DNA of 64,000 nt from Burkholderiaceae bacterium (GTDB taxonomy: Bacteria > Pseudomonadota > Gammaproteobacteria > Burkholderiales > Burkholderiaceae_C). A program made the position numbers and the translations under genes. The stretch lies in assembly GCA_017992055.1 (NCBI GenBank), contig JAGOPK010000002.1:62001-126000 (forward strand), given 5' to 3'. The stretch's first letter is position 1. Every line of letters begins with the position of its first letter. The notes under the pieces are model-generated. The model was not told where the DNA came from. It did no database searches and was given only the letters and a program-made list of their open reading frames with translations. Of this stretch, positions 9,270 through 17,343 are shown in pieces.

Positions 9270-10430
9270 ATGGATGTGAACCAAGCCACCACGCTGCTGG
9301 GCGGACTGTCGCCGCAGCAGTTCATGCGCCGCCATTGGCAGAAGAAGCCGCTGCTGATCCGCCAGGCCTGGCCCGGCGTGCAGCCGCCGGTCTCGCGCGC
9401 AGCGCTGTTCGACCTGGCAGGCCAGGACGGCGTTGAAAGCCGTTTGCTCAGCGCCTTCGACGGCCAGTGGAAGCTGCGCCACGGCCCGTTCTCGCGGCGC
9501 CAGATCCCGGCCGTCTCACGCCCCGGCTGGACCCTGCTGGTGCAGGGCCTGGACCTGCACCTGGACGCCGCCCATGCGATGCTGCAGCCGTTCCGCTTCG
9601 TGCCCGAGGCGCGGCTCGACGATCTGATGATCTCGTACGCCAGCGACGGCGGCGGTGTCGGCCCGCACCTGGATTCCTACGACGTGTTCCTGCTGCAGGT
9701 GCAGGGCCGCCGGCGCTGGCGCATCGGCCCGGTGGCCGACCGCAGCCTGGTGCCCGGCCTGCCGGTGCGCATCCTGGCCAATTTCCAACCCAGCGAAGAA
9801 TGGCTGCTGGAGCCCGGCGACATGCTCTACCTGCCGCCGCTGTGGGGCCACGACGGCGTGGCCGAGGGCGGCGACTGCATGACCTGCTCGGTGGGCTTTC
9901 GCGCCGCCACCGCCACCGGCCTGGCGCAGGACCTGCTGCACCGCCTGGCCGATGGCCTGGAGCCGCCCGAGGCCGGCCGCCCCGAGGCCATCTACAAGGA
10001 CCCGGGCCGCCCGGCCACCGACACGCCGGCGCGCCTGCCCGAGAGCCTGCGCGACTTCGCCCTGGCCCAACTGCACAAGGCCCTGGGCGATCCGCTGGCG
10101 CTGGACCGGGCGCTGGGCGAGGCCGTCACCGAGCCCAAGGCCCAGGTCTGGTTCGACGCCCGTGCCGAGGCCCGGCCGCTGGCGCCGGGGCAGGGCGTGC
10201 GCCTGGACCGGCGCACGCGCATGCTCTACGACCCGCGCCACATCTTCATCAACGGCGAGGCTTTTGTCGCCGGCGGCCGCGATGCGCGGCTGATGCAGCA
10301 ACTGGCCGACCGGCGCCGGCTGGCGGCGGGCGAGGCCGCCCGGCTCAGCGCCGGCGCCCGCGAACTGCTGGACGACTGGCTTGCCGCCGGCTGGGCCCAT
10401 GTGGACCCGGCGGGCGAGGGCAGGCGGTGA
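9270..10430 (+). CDS. roxA: JmjC-type cupin, 50S ribosomal protein arginine hydroxylase (RoxA/YcfD family)
   Basis: A 386-residue Fe(II)/2-oxoglutarate-dependent oxygenase. The jelly-roll holds the iron ligands H133-x-D135 (GPHLDSYDVF) and H194 (LWGHDG). The N-terminal FMRRHWQKKPLLIRQA is typical of the YcfD family, which hydroxylates an arginine of ribosomal protein L16 in E. coli. A C-terminal winged-helix region follows. I used the ATG at 9270 (MDVNQATTLLGGLS) rather than 9261; both are possible. An unknown gene starts seven bases downstream. The ribosomal target here is inferred from the family. Confidence 0.88.
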   Translation: MDVNQATTLLGGLSPQQFMRRHWQKKPLLIRQAWPGVQPPVSRAALFDLAGQDGVESRLLSAFDGQWKLRHGPFSRRQIPAVSRPGWTLLVQGLDLHLDAAHAMLQPFRFVPEARLDDLMISYASDGGGVGPHLDSYDVFLLQVQGRRRWRIGPVADRSLVPGLPVRILANFQPSEEWLLEPGDMLYLPPLWGHDGVAEGGDCMTCSVGFRAATATGLAQDLLHRLADGLEPPEAGRPEAIYKDPGRPATDTPARLPESLRDFALAQLHKALGDPLALDRALGEAVTEPKAQVWFDARAEARPLAPGQGVRLDRRTRMLYDPRHIFINGEAFVAGGRDARLMQQLADRRRLAAGEAARLSAGARELLDDWLAAGWAHVDPAGEGRR

Positions 10431-10436
10431 CGGGCG

Positions 10437-10922
10437 ATGAGCGCTGAACGGCTGATCGGCCGCAGCGACTGCGTGCAGGCGCTGCGCGCCCTGCTGCTGG
10501 CCCTGCCGCAGCACGAGGGCGCCAGCGGCGAACTGCAGGCCTGGAGCGCCGACTTCGCCGACTGGCCGCTGGACGAGCCGTCGGTGCTGGAGGCGCTGAC
10601 GCAATGGCTGCGCCCGGCCGGCCGCAGCCTGACGCTGCTGGCGCGCGACTACGAGGCGGTGCAGCGCCGCCTGCCGCGCTTTGCCGCCTGGCGCCGTCCC
10701 TGGATGCACCGCATCAGCGCCTGGCGCCTGGCCGACGACCAACTGCCGCCCGAGCCGGCCTGGCTGTGGAGCCGCACCGCCGGCGTGCGCTGGCACGACA
10801 ACGTGCATTGGCGCGGTCTGCTTGTGCAGGATCGCGCTGCCTTGGTGCAGTGGCGCGAGCAAACTGACGCATTGCTGCAACATGCCGAGGCCGGCTGGCC
10901 GGTCTCGCCCCTGGGTTTATAG
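10437..10922 (+). CDS. Conserved protein of unknown function downstream of roxA
   Basis: A 161-residue cytosolic protein rich in Trp and Arg (11 Trp, many near the C-terminal half). It has no signal peptide, membrane span or motif I recognise. It follows roxA by six bases and reads as the second gene of that unit, so a role linked to ribosome modification is possible but unproven. The central HRISAWRLADDQLP and RTAGVRWHDNVHWRGLL segments look like the conserved core. Length and coding character are normal for the region. Confidence 0.75.
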   Translation: MSAERLIGRSDCVQALRALLLALPQHEGASGELQAWSADFADWPLDEPSVLEALTQWLRPAGRSLTLLARDYEAVQRRLPRFAAWRRPWMHRISAWRLADDQLPPEPAWLWSRTAGVRWHDNVHWRGLLVQDRAALVQWREQTDALLQHAEAGWPVSPLGL

Positions 10923-10939
10923 GGGCGTTCCCTAGGTTG

Positions 10940-10948
10940 TGCTATAAT
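10940..10948 (+). promoter_or_regulatory. Extended -10 promoter of the lipoprotein transcript
   Basis: TGC followed by a perfect TATAAT (10943-10948) is an extended -10 element. No good -35 hexamer is present, as expected when the TGN extension is used. Transcription should begin near 10955, about 140 bases before the lipoprotein start codon. Confidence 0.75.
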
Positions 10949-10954
10949 GATCGG

Positions 10955-11095
10955 CTGATTCCAAGGGGGCTCGAGCCTCTTGGGTCGGGACCAGATCCCG
11001 CTGGCCTTGTTGACAGGCGTCAACAGAGCAACGCAGCAGTCTGATCCTATTACCGGTAACTAGTTGATCGACACCTTTCACTACAGAGGACACCC
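10955..11095 (+). ncRNA. Structured 5' leader of the small lipoprotein mRNA
   Basis: About 140 untranslated bases hold four successive inverted repeats. They are: 10961-10983 (near-perfect, centred on GGCTCGAGCC); 10986-11000 (CGGGA/TCCCG, loop CCAGA); 11008-11025 (TGTTGAC/GTCAACA, loop AGGC, perfect 7 bp); and 11047-11063 (centred on TTACCGGTAA, one bulge). A ribosome site AGAGGA lies at 11085-11090. The density of stems is far above background for an intergenic region. It matches no riboswitch or leader class that I know. It may regulate the mRNA or be processed to a small RNA. Confidence 0.55.
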
Positions 11096-11302
11096 ATGAA
11101 CAAGTCGCTCCTGCTGGCTTCGCTGATCGCCGCCGCCGCCCTGACCGCCTGCGGCAAGAAGGAAGAGGCTCCGGCCCCCGCTCCGGCTCCCGCCGCCGCC
11201 CCGGCCCCGGCCCCCGCTTCGGAAGCCGCCTCGGCTGCTCCGGCCGCCGACGCCGCCGCTTCGGCCGCCGCTGCCGCCGCCGCTTCGGCCGCCAGCAAGT
11301 AA
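11096..11302 (+). CDS. Small Ala/Pro-rich lipoprotein
   Basis: A 68-residue protein with a short hydrophobic signal peptide and a clear lipobox, LTAC, giving a lipidated Cys at residue 19. After GKKEE the mature part is a low-complexity run of Ala, Pro, Ser and Glu (APAP repeats, then poly-Ala). This is expected to be an extended tether in the periplasm. No catalytic domain fits in 50 residues. The gene has its own strong promoter, a long structured leader and a strong terminator, so it is a single-gene, probably abundant transcript. Function unknown; a structural envelope role is an inference. Confidence 0.82.
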   Translation: MNKSLLLASLIAAAALTACGKKEEAPAPAPAPAAAPAPAPASEAASAAPAADAAASAAAAAAASAASK

Positions 11303-11328
11303 TCGGCTCCGTCCGGTTTCTGATGTTG

Positions 11329-11354
11329 AAAAGCCGCCCTCGGGCGGCTTTTTG
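11329..11354 (+). terminator. Intrinsic terminator of the lipoprotein gene
   Basis: AAGCCGCCC and GGGCGGCTT form a perfect 9-bp stem with a TC loop, followed by further Ts at 11351-11353. It lies 27 bases after the stop codon. On the other strand it precedes nothing coding until the kinase gene end at 11375, so it may also stop that convergent gene. Confidence 0.9.
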
Positions 11355-11374
11355 CATTTCAGGGCCGGTTGCTT

Positions 11375-13285
11375 TCAGCGTGTGACGCGCACCGAGAAGC
11401 GCGCCGCGCCAAAGCGGTCGCAGCCCGGCTCCTGACAGGCTGCACGGCCGGCAAAGGCGCTGCCGCTGCCGGCATGGGTGCGGGCCAGCGCAGCGCCCGC
11501 ATCGCCGGTGGGCAGGCGCTGGAACCAGGCCTCGCGCTCGGGCTTCAGCGCGGCAAAGTCGCGCGGCTGCTCGGACACCAGGGCGATGAAATGCTCGTCG
11601 CCCTCGGGCTCGAAGGTGTCCAGTGGCCAGTTGGCCTGCGGCAGGGTCAGCACCTGGCCGGCCCGCACGCGGTTGCTGCCCGACTGGGTGTTCGGATAAA
11701 GCAGCATCAGCGAGCCGTCGGTGCTGGACACCAGCACATAGAGGAAGCCGTCGCGCGACGAGCGCACGGTGAACTGCAGGCGGTCGCGGCCGATGCGCAG
11801 CGTGGGCTGGGTGGCGCCGGCCTGGACCTCGAAGCCGCTGGTGGCGGCCTGCAGCATGCGGTCGAACTCCGCCACCGGCGTCCAGGGCTCGGCTGACGTG
11901 GCTGCGGTCGTCGGTGGCAACTGTTGTGCCGGTGCTTGTGATGGCTGTTGTAACGGCGCCGCGCTCTGGGCGGGCGCGGTCGCTGGTCTGGAGGCCAGGC
12001 CCCACCACAGTGCCGCGGCCGCCAGCAGCAGCCCCGCCCCGCCGGCGGCGATCCAGGGCAGCCGCCCGGGACGCGACGCCGCCACCGCGACCGGTGGCAT
12101 GGCCACCGGCGGCAGGGCCGGCGCCGGAGCAGGTGCAGCCGGGCTGGGCTTGGTCGACGGCACGATGATGGTCACGCCGCCGACGCCACCGCCATCGATG
12201 GCCAGCGACTGGCGGAACTCGGCCACCGAGGCCGGCCGGTCCTCGGGGCGCACCTGCAGGCCGCGGTCGATGGCCTGCAGAAAGCCGGCGGAGTAGCGGC
12301 CGGCGGCCTGCTGCACCAGCGGCACATAGCTGTCGGCCACGCTGCGGCCCACGGCGGCCGGCGGCTTGTGGCCGGTGATCGCGGCATAGACCACCGCCGA
12401 CAGCGCATACAGGTCGGTCCACGGCCCCTGTTTCAGCCCAGGCACCTCGGCATATTGCTCGACCGGCGCATAACCCGGCTTGAGGATGGCGGTCAGCGCC
12501 TGCGTGGCATCGCTGATGACCTGGCGCGCGGCGCCAAAGTCCAGCAGCAGCGGCCGGCCGCTGCCGGCCAGCAGCAGGATGTTGTCGGGCGCGATGTCGC
12601 GGTGGTAGCAACGCTCGGCATGCAGCACGGCCAGGGCCTCGGTCAGCGGCGCCAGCAAGGCCATCAGCCAGCGCTCGTCGGGCGGCGAGCCCAGGGCCTT
12701 GAGCGCCGCCTTCAGCGTCGTGCCCTCGTAGTAGGGCATGACCATGTAGGCCGTGCCACGCTCGCGCCAGAAGCGGTAGACCTTGACCAGCGAGGCATGG
12801 TCGAACTGCGCCAGCATGCGCGCCTCGTTCAGAAAGCCGTCCAGACCGGCCTGGAACAGGCCGCGGTTGGACTCGCTGGTGACGCGCACGCTGAGGTCGT
12901 CGTCGCGCGCCGACAGCGTGGCCGGGAAGTACTCCTTGATCGCCACCTGGCGCTGCAGCATGTGGTCCTGCACCAGGTAGACGATGCCGAAGCCGCCTTC
13001 GCCCAGCACGCGCAGGATCTCGAACTCGCCCAGCTTCAGCCCCAGCGGCAGCGCATTGCCGCTGCCGGGCGCGCGGCGGCGCGGCAGGATCTGGGTTGGC
13101 GCCCAGCCGGGATCGACCGGAGCCGGTGGTGACGGAGGTGGGGGCGGCGGTGGCGCTGGCGAGGCCAGATCCGGCAGGTGCAGGTCGGTGGTCTCAGCGT
13201 CGTCGGGCGCCATGGCCGGACCGGCAGGCTGCCCAGGATGGGCGGGCGAGGGCGCTGGCAGCGGATCGGGGGCGCTGGGATTCAT
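11375..13285 (-). CDS. Membrane-anchored Ser/Thr protein kinase with C-terminal DUF4384
   Basis: A 636-residue eukaryotic-like kinase. Residues 1-75 are a Pro-rich linker. The kinase domain (about 85-365) has the glycine loop GEGGFG (95-100), catalytic lysine K117 (VAIK), HRDIAPDN (228-235) and DFG (249-251); all key residues are present. A Pro/Ala-rich segment leads to one membrane span at about 411-430. The outer part carries a DUF4384 domain at about 500-585 (DGFLYVLVSSTDGSLMLLYPN) and ends in a tail with two Cys. The kinase would face the cytosol and DUF4384 the periplasm, so a sensor role is likely. The ATG at 13285 is used; 18 upstream codons look non-coding. Confidence 0.9.
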   Translation of the reverse strand: MNPSAPDPLPAPSPAHPGQPAGPAMAPDDAETTDLHLPDLASPAPPPPPPPSPPAPVDPGWAPTQILPRRRAPGSGNALPLGLKLGEFEILRVLGEGGFGIVYLVQDHMLQRQVAIKEYFPATLSARDDDLSVRVTSESNRGLFQAGLDGFLNEARMLAQFDHASLVKVYRFWRERGTAYMVMPYYEGTTLKAALKALGSPPDERWLMALLAPLTEALAVLHAERCYHRDIAPDNILLLAGSGRPLLLDFGAARQVISDATQALTAILKPGYAPVEQYAEVPGLKQGPWTDLYALSAVVYAAITGHKPPAAVGRSVADSYVPLVQQAAGRYSAGFLQAIDRGLQVRPEDRPASVAEFRQSLAIDGGGVGGVTIIVPSTKPSPAAPAPAPALPPVAMPPVAVAASRPGRLPWIAAGGAGLLLAAAALWWGLASRPATAPAQSAAPLQQPSQAPAQQLPPTTAATSAEPWTPVAEFDRMLQAATSGFEVQAGATQPTLRIGRDRLQFTVRSSRDGFLYVLVSSTDGSLMLLYPNTQSGSNRVRAGQVLTLPQANWPLDTFEPEGDEHFIALVSEQPRDFAALKPEREAWFQRLPTGDAGAALARTHAGSGSAFAGRAACQEPGCDRFGAARFSVRVTR

Positions 13286-13404
13286 GCGATCACGCGGCAG
13301 GGTTCGGCCAGGACGGGCATGGCCGGCATTCTCCCGCAAGCCATGCCGGCTGCGGGGCGTGGCCCCCCCTCAGTCGTCACCGACGGCCTTCGGCTTGTGG
13401 ACGA

Positions 13405-14097
13405 TCAGCGCTGGCGGTACTGGGTGGCGCCGAACAGCACCTCGCGCGACTGCTCGTCGGTGATGGGCCGGCGGCGGTCGGCCAGCACCTCGACACCACG
13501 CTGCACCGCGGGCCGGGCAGCGATCTCGTCGAACCAGCCTTTCAGGTGCGGGTAATCGGACCAGCTGATGCCCTGGTTCTTCCAGGAGCGCAGCCAGGGA
13601 AAGACGGCGATGTCGGCGATCGAGTAGTCGGGGCCGCCGATGTAGCGCGACTTGGCCAGCCGCCGGTCGAGCACGCCATAGAGCCGCTTGGCCTCGTTGG
13701 TGTAGCGCTCGATGGCATAGGCGATCTTCTGCGGCGCATACAGGCGGAAGTGATGGGCCTGGCCCAACATCGGCCCGAGGCCGCCCATCTGGAACATCAG
13801 CCACTGCAGCACCTCGTACTTGGCGGCCGTGCCCTCGGGCAGCAGGCGGCCGGTCTTGCCGGCCAGGTACAGCAGGATGGCGCCGGACTCGAACAGCTGG
13901 ATGGGCCGGCCCTCCGGCCCCTCGGGATCGACGATGGCCGGGATCTTGTTGTTCGGGCTGATGGCCAGGAAGTCGGGCGCGAACTGCTGGCCGGCGCCGA
14001 TATCGACAGCTATTGCACGGTAGGGCAGTGCACATTCCTCCAACATGATGTGGACCTTGTGGCCGTTGGGCGTGGCCCACGAATACACGTCTATCAT
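13405..14097 (-). CDS. Glutathione S-transferase, YfcG/YghU-like
   Basis: A 230-residue Nu-class-like glutathione transferase. The N-terminal thioredoxin-like domain begins MIDVYSWATPNGHKVHIMLEE, the TPNGHK pattern of E. coli YfcG, where Thr/Asn rather than Tyr contact glutathione. The cis-Pro and glutathione gamma-Glu sites are in NNKIPAIVDPEG and LFESGAILLYLA. The C-terminal helical domain has the N-capping box SIADIAVFPW. Such proteins act mainly as disulfide-bond reductases using two glutathiones. It is divergent from an unknown gene 66 bases away. Confidence 0.92.
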   Translation of the reverse strand: MIDVYSWATPNGHKVHIMLEECALPYRAIAVDIGAGQQFAPDFLAISPNNKIPAIVDPEGPEGRPIQLFESGAILLYLAGKTGRLLPEGTAAKYEVLQWLMFQMGGLGPMLGQAHHFRLYAPQKIAYAIERYTNEAKRLYGVLDRRLAKSRYIGGPDYSIADIAVFPWLRSWKNQGISWSDYPHLKGWFDEIAARPAVQRGVEVLADRRRPITDEQSREVLFGATQYRQR

Positions 14098-14162
14098 TGT
14101 TTGGTCTCCAATCGAGAGGAACGAAGGGCTGCTCCGCTGCCCATTCTGAACTGAACCCCAGC

Positions 14163-14921
14163 ATGCTCAAGACCCTGCGCCGCCTGCTGTCGCGTGGCTC
14201 CGAGCCCGGCGGCCTGAGCCTGCTCGAAGCCTGGGCCCAGGAGCGCGGCCATGCCTTCCGGCGTGTGCGCGACGCCCAGGGCTGCGCCATCGATGGCCGA
14301 CTGGGCACGCAGGCCTGGCGCATCGAATGGGGCGCGTCGCAGCGCAGCTATGTCGAGGGCTTCGAGCTGCGCCTGATCACCGAACTGAACCTGCCCAAGG
14401 AACTGCAGGTGCTGGTTCTCAACCGCGCGCTGATGGAGGCCACCGAGCGCGCGGTCTACGAGCATTACGTGGACGATGTGCAGACGCGCATCGACACCGA
14501 GACCCCGCCCGAGATGCGCTGGCTGGTGATGTACCAGAAGCTGTCGGCCCATGACCTGGGCCGGCTGCGCGAGCGCTACGGCGTGGTCGCCAGCCTGCTG
14601 CCCTGGGCCCAGCAATGGCTGTCCTCGTCGCTCAACGATGCGCTGGCGGCCACCGTGGACCCGGTGCCGCCGGAGCAGCCGCTGACCCTGACCATCTCGC
14701 GTGGCCGCCTGACGCTGCGCACGGCGATGGCCGATCCCGATCTGCCATCGCTGACGATGTGGATGTCGGTGTTCGAGCATGGCCTGCGCGAGGCCCGGCG
14801 CGTGGCCGAGGAATGGCGCGACGTGGCCGGCAGCGGCCAGACCACCCAGCCCAGCCTGTGGGAGCACATCGGCCCCACCGACCCCGACGAACCGACGCTG
14901 CGCCTGCCCAAAAAAGGCTGA
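14163..14921 (+). CDS. Conserved protein of unknown function
   Basis: A 252-residue soluble protein starting MLKTLRRLLSRGSEPGGLSLLEAW. No signal peptide or membrane span is visible. The N-terminal half alternates beta-like segments (WRIEWGASQRSYVEGFELRLI), and the middle is helical (LVLNRALMEATERAVYEHYVDDVQT). I recognise no family motif. A TTG at 14097 could give a 22-codon longer form, but that stretch overlaps the GST start and reads poorly. The 3' end converges with the acyl-CoA dehydrogenase gene, with only 16 bases between stops and a small inverted repeat there. Confidence 0.78.
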   Translation: MLKTLRRLLSRGSEPGGLSLLEAWAQERGHAFRRVRDAQGCAIDGRLGTQAWRIEWGASQRSYVEGFELRLITELNLPKELQVLVLNRALMEATERAVYEHYVDDVQTRIDTETPPEMRWLVMYQKLSAHDLGRLRERYGVVASLLPWAQQWLSSSLNDALAATVDPVPPEQPLTLTISRGRLTLRTAMADPDLPSLTMWMSVFEHGLREARRVAEEWRDVAGSGQTTQPSLWEHIGPTDPDEPTLRLPKKG

Positions 14922-14936
14922 GGCGCAGCGTGCGCC
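14922..14936. terminator. Short inverted repeat between two convergent stop codons
   Basis: GGCGCA-GCG-TGCGCC, a 6-bp stem with a 3-base loop, fills the gap between the stops at 14919-14921 and 14938-14940. There is no T-run downstream on the plus strand. On the minus strand it would be followed by the CC and TTTTTT complement of the AAAAAA at 14911-14916, which strengthens it as a terminator for the dehydrogenase gene. Confidence 0.45.
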
Positions 14937-14937
14937 G

Positions 14938-16158
14938 TCACATCGCGTGGCGGCCCAGTTCCAGCTTGGCGATGGCGTTGCGGTGCACCTCGTCCGGACC
15001 GTCGGCAAAGCGCAGCGTGCGGGCCTGGGCATAGCTGAAGGCCAGCGGGAAGTCCTGGCACACGCCGCCGCCGCCATGCACCTGCATGGCCCAGTCGATG
15101 ACCTGCAGCGCCATGTTCGGCGCCACCACCTTGATCATCGCGATCTCGGCCTTGGCCGCCTTGTTGCCGGCCACGTCCATCATCCAGGCCGCCTTCAGCG
15201 TCAGCAGCCGGGCCTGCTCGATCATGCAGCGGGCCTCGGCAATGCGCTCCTGCGTCACCGTCTGCTGGGCGATGGTCTTGCCGAAGGCCACGCGCTGGGT
15301 GGCGCGCTGGCACATCAGCTTCAGCGCACGCTCGGCCAGGCCGATCAGGCGCATGCAGTGGTGGATGCGGCCCGGGCCCAGACGGCCCTGGGCGATCTCG
15401 AAGCCGCGCCCTTCGCCAAGCAGCATGTTCGACACCGGCACGCGCACATTGTTGAACTCGACCTCCATGTGGCCATGCGGCGCATCGTCGTAGCCAAACA
15501 CCGACAGTGCGCGCACCGCCTTGACCCCGGGCGTGTCCATCGGCACCAGCACCATGCTCTGCTGCGAGTGCTTGGGCGCTTGCGGATCGGTCTTGCCCAT
15601 GAAGATCAGGATCTTGCAGCGCGGGTCGCCGCCGCCCGAGGTCCACCACTTGCGGCCGTTGATGAGGTATTCGTCACCTTGGCGCTCGATGCGGGCCTCG
15701 ATGTTGGTGGCATCCGACGAGGCCACGGCCGGCTCGGTCATCGCAAAGCCCGAGCGGATCTCGCCGGCCAGCAGCGGCTTGAGCCAGCGTTCCTGCTGCT
15801 CGGGCGTGCCGTAGCGCGCCAGCACCTCCATGTTGCCGGTGTCGGGCGCCGAGCAGTTGAAGACCTCGCTGCTCCACAGCACCTGGCCCATGATCTCGGC
15901 CAGCGGCGCGTATTCCTGGTTGGTCAGGCCGGCGCCGCCATGCTCGGTGCCGGGCATGAACAGGTTCCACAGGCCGGCAGCGCGGGCCTTGGGCTTGAGG
16001 TCCTCGATCACCTGCAGCGGCGTCCAGCGCTTGCCGGCCGCGGTGTTGGCGGCCAGCTCGTCGGCATAGGCTTGTTCGGCCGGGAAGATGTGCTGGTCCA
16101 TGAACGCGTTGAGGCGCTCACGGTATTGCTCGGTCTTGGCGGAGTAGGCGAAATCCAT
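14938..16158 (-). CDS. Acyl-CoA dehydrogenase, ACAD10/11 type
   Basis: A 406-residue FAD acyl-CoA dehydrogenase. Long stretches match the C-terminal half of the eukaryotic ACAD10/11 proteins: [52 protein letters not shown]-like [33 protein letters not shown] and ADGPDEVH. The APH-fold kinase gene lies 38 bases upstream on the same strand, as the N-terminal half of ACAD10/11 does in one chain. In Pseudomonas putida the comparable pair LvaA/LvaC handles 4-hydroxyvaleryl-CoA, the dehydrogenase removing phosphate to give an enoyl-CoA. A similar role here is inference from this match and pairing. Confidence 0.93.
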   Translation of the reverse strand: MDFAYSAKTEQYRERLNAFMDQHIFPAEQAYADELAANTAAGKRWTPLQVIEDLKPKARAAGLWNLFMPGTEHGGAGLTNQEYAPLAEIMGQVLWSSEVFNCSAPDTGNMEVLARYGTPEQQERWLKPLLAGEIRSGFAMTEPAVASSDATNIEARIERQGDEYLINGRKWWTSGGGDPRCKILIFMGKTDPQAPKHSQQSMVLVPMDTPGVKAVRALSVFGYDDAPHGHMEVEFNNVRVPVSNMLLGEGRGFEIAQGRLGPGRIHHCMRLIGLAERALKLMCQRATQRVAFGKTIAQQTVTQERIAEARCMIEQARLLTLKAAWMMDVAGNKAAKAEIAMIKVVAPNMALQVIDWAMQVHGGGGVCQDFPLAFSYAQARTLRFADGPDEVHRNAIAKLELGRHAM

Positions 16159-16196
16159 GGGGGCTCCTGTTAGGAGAAAGGAGAGCGTCGGGCGGA

Positions 16197-17279
16197 TCAG
16201 GCCTTCTGCGCAAACTGCCAGCCCAATTCGGCCAGCGAACGGGTGGCGGCACCGGTGGCCTTGGCCTGGGCGCTGGCGGCGATGCCATCGACCACTCGCT
16301 TGGCAATGCCCTGGGTGATGGCGGCCAGGCGGAACAGGTTGTAGGCGAGGTAGAAGTTCCAGTCGGCCAGCAGCGCATCGACGGCATTGCCGCGGCCGGT
16401 GCGCGCGCAATAGCGCTGGATGTACTCGCGCTCGGCCGGGATGCCCAGCGCCGCCAGGTCCAGCCCGGCGATGCCACGGAAGGTGCCGGGCGAGATGTGC
16501 CAGCTCATGCAGTGGTAGCTGAAGTCGGCCAGCGGATGGCCCAGCGTGCTCAGTTCCCAGTCGAGCACGGCCACGATGCGCGGCTCGTCGGGATGGAAGA
16601 TCAGGTTGTCCAGCCGGTAGTCGCCATGCACGATGGACACCTGGGTCTCGTCGAGTGCACTGGCCGGCATGTGCGCCGGCAGCCAATCGATCAGCTGGTT
16701 CATGGCCGGGATGTCCTCGGTCACCGAGGCCTGGTACTGCTTGCTCCAGCGGCCGATCTGGCGTGCGAAGTAGTTGCCGGGCTTGCCGAAGTCGGCCAGG
16801 CCCACGGCCTTGGGATCGACGCTGTGCAGCGTGGCGATGACGCGGTTCATCTCGTCGTAGATGGCACCACGCTCGTCGGGGCTCATGCCGGGCAGGCCCT
16901 GGTCCCACAGCACCCGGCCCTGCACGCACTCCATCACGTAGAAGGCGCGGCCGATCACCGACTCGTCCTCGCACAGCACATGCATGCGCGCCACCGGCAC
17001 GCCCGACAGCGCCAGCGCGCCCATCACCTTGTACTCGCGCTCGATGGCATGGGCCGAGGGCAGCAACTTGGCCAGCGGCCCGGGCTTGCTGCGCATCACA
17101 TAGGCGCGGCCCGGCGTGATCAGCTTGTAGGTCGGGTTGGACTGGCCGCCCTTGAACTGCTCGACGGTCAGCGGCCCGGCAAAGTCGGGCAGGTTGCGGC
17201 CCAGCCAGGCCTCGAGTGCGGCCACGTCGAAGGCATGGGTGTCCGACACCGGCCGGGTGCCGGAGTTCAGGTCGTCCAT
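16197..17279 (-). CDS. APH-fold phosphotransferase, probable 4-hydroxyacyl-CoA kinase
   Basis: A 360-residue kinase of the aminoglycoside/choline phosphotransferase superfamily. The nucleotide loop is [12 protein letters not shown] (42-53). The catalytic loop is VHGDYRLDN (217-225) with D220 and N225, and LDWE (239-242) supplies the metal-binding Asp. Segments such as [12 protein letters not shown] and [13 protein letters not shown] correspond to the N-terminal domain of ACAD11-type proteins. It sits between the Crp-type regulator (64 bases upstream) and the ACAD (38 bases downstream). Antibiotic resistance is unlikely given this pairing; phosphorylation of a 4-hydroxyacyl-CoA is the better inference. 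Confidence 0.88.
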   Translation of the reverse strand: MDDLNSGTRPVSDTHAFDVAALEAWLGRNLPDFAGPLTVEQFKGGQSNPTYKLITPGRAYVMRSKPGPLAKLLPSAHAIEREYKVMGALALSGVPVARMHVLCEDESVIGRAFYVMECVQGRVLWDQGLPGMSPDERGAIYDEMNRVIATLHSVDPKAVGLADFGKPGNYFARQIGRWSKQYQASVTEDIPAMNQLIDWLPAHMPASALDETQVSIVHGDYRLDNLIFHPDEPRIVAVLDWELSTLGHPLADFSYHCMSWHISPGTFRGIAGLDLAALGIPAEREYIQRYCARTGRGNAVDALLADWNFYLAYNLFRLAAITQGIAKRVVDGIAASAQAKATGAATRSLAELGWQFAQKA

Positions 17280-17343
17280 CGGGAAGTCTCCTGTGCCCGA
17301 GGACCGGGCCTGACGGTGATGAAAAAGGGCTTGAGGCGGCGGC

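Noticed and set aside
11160-11300. Simple-sequence GCC/CCG tract as a possible repeat locus
   Set aside because: It encodes the Ala/Pro-rich lipoprotein tail in frame with a lipobox upstream.
14097-14162. TTG start adding 22 residues to the unknown gene at 14163
   Set aside because: The added residues are low quality and overlap the start of the divergent GST gene; a normal ATG is present at 14163.
16197-17279. Aminoglycoside resistance kinase
   Set aside because: The APH fold is real, but pairing with an ACAD11-type dehydrogenase and shared sequence with ACAD10/11 kinases argue for an acyl-CoA substrate.
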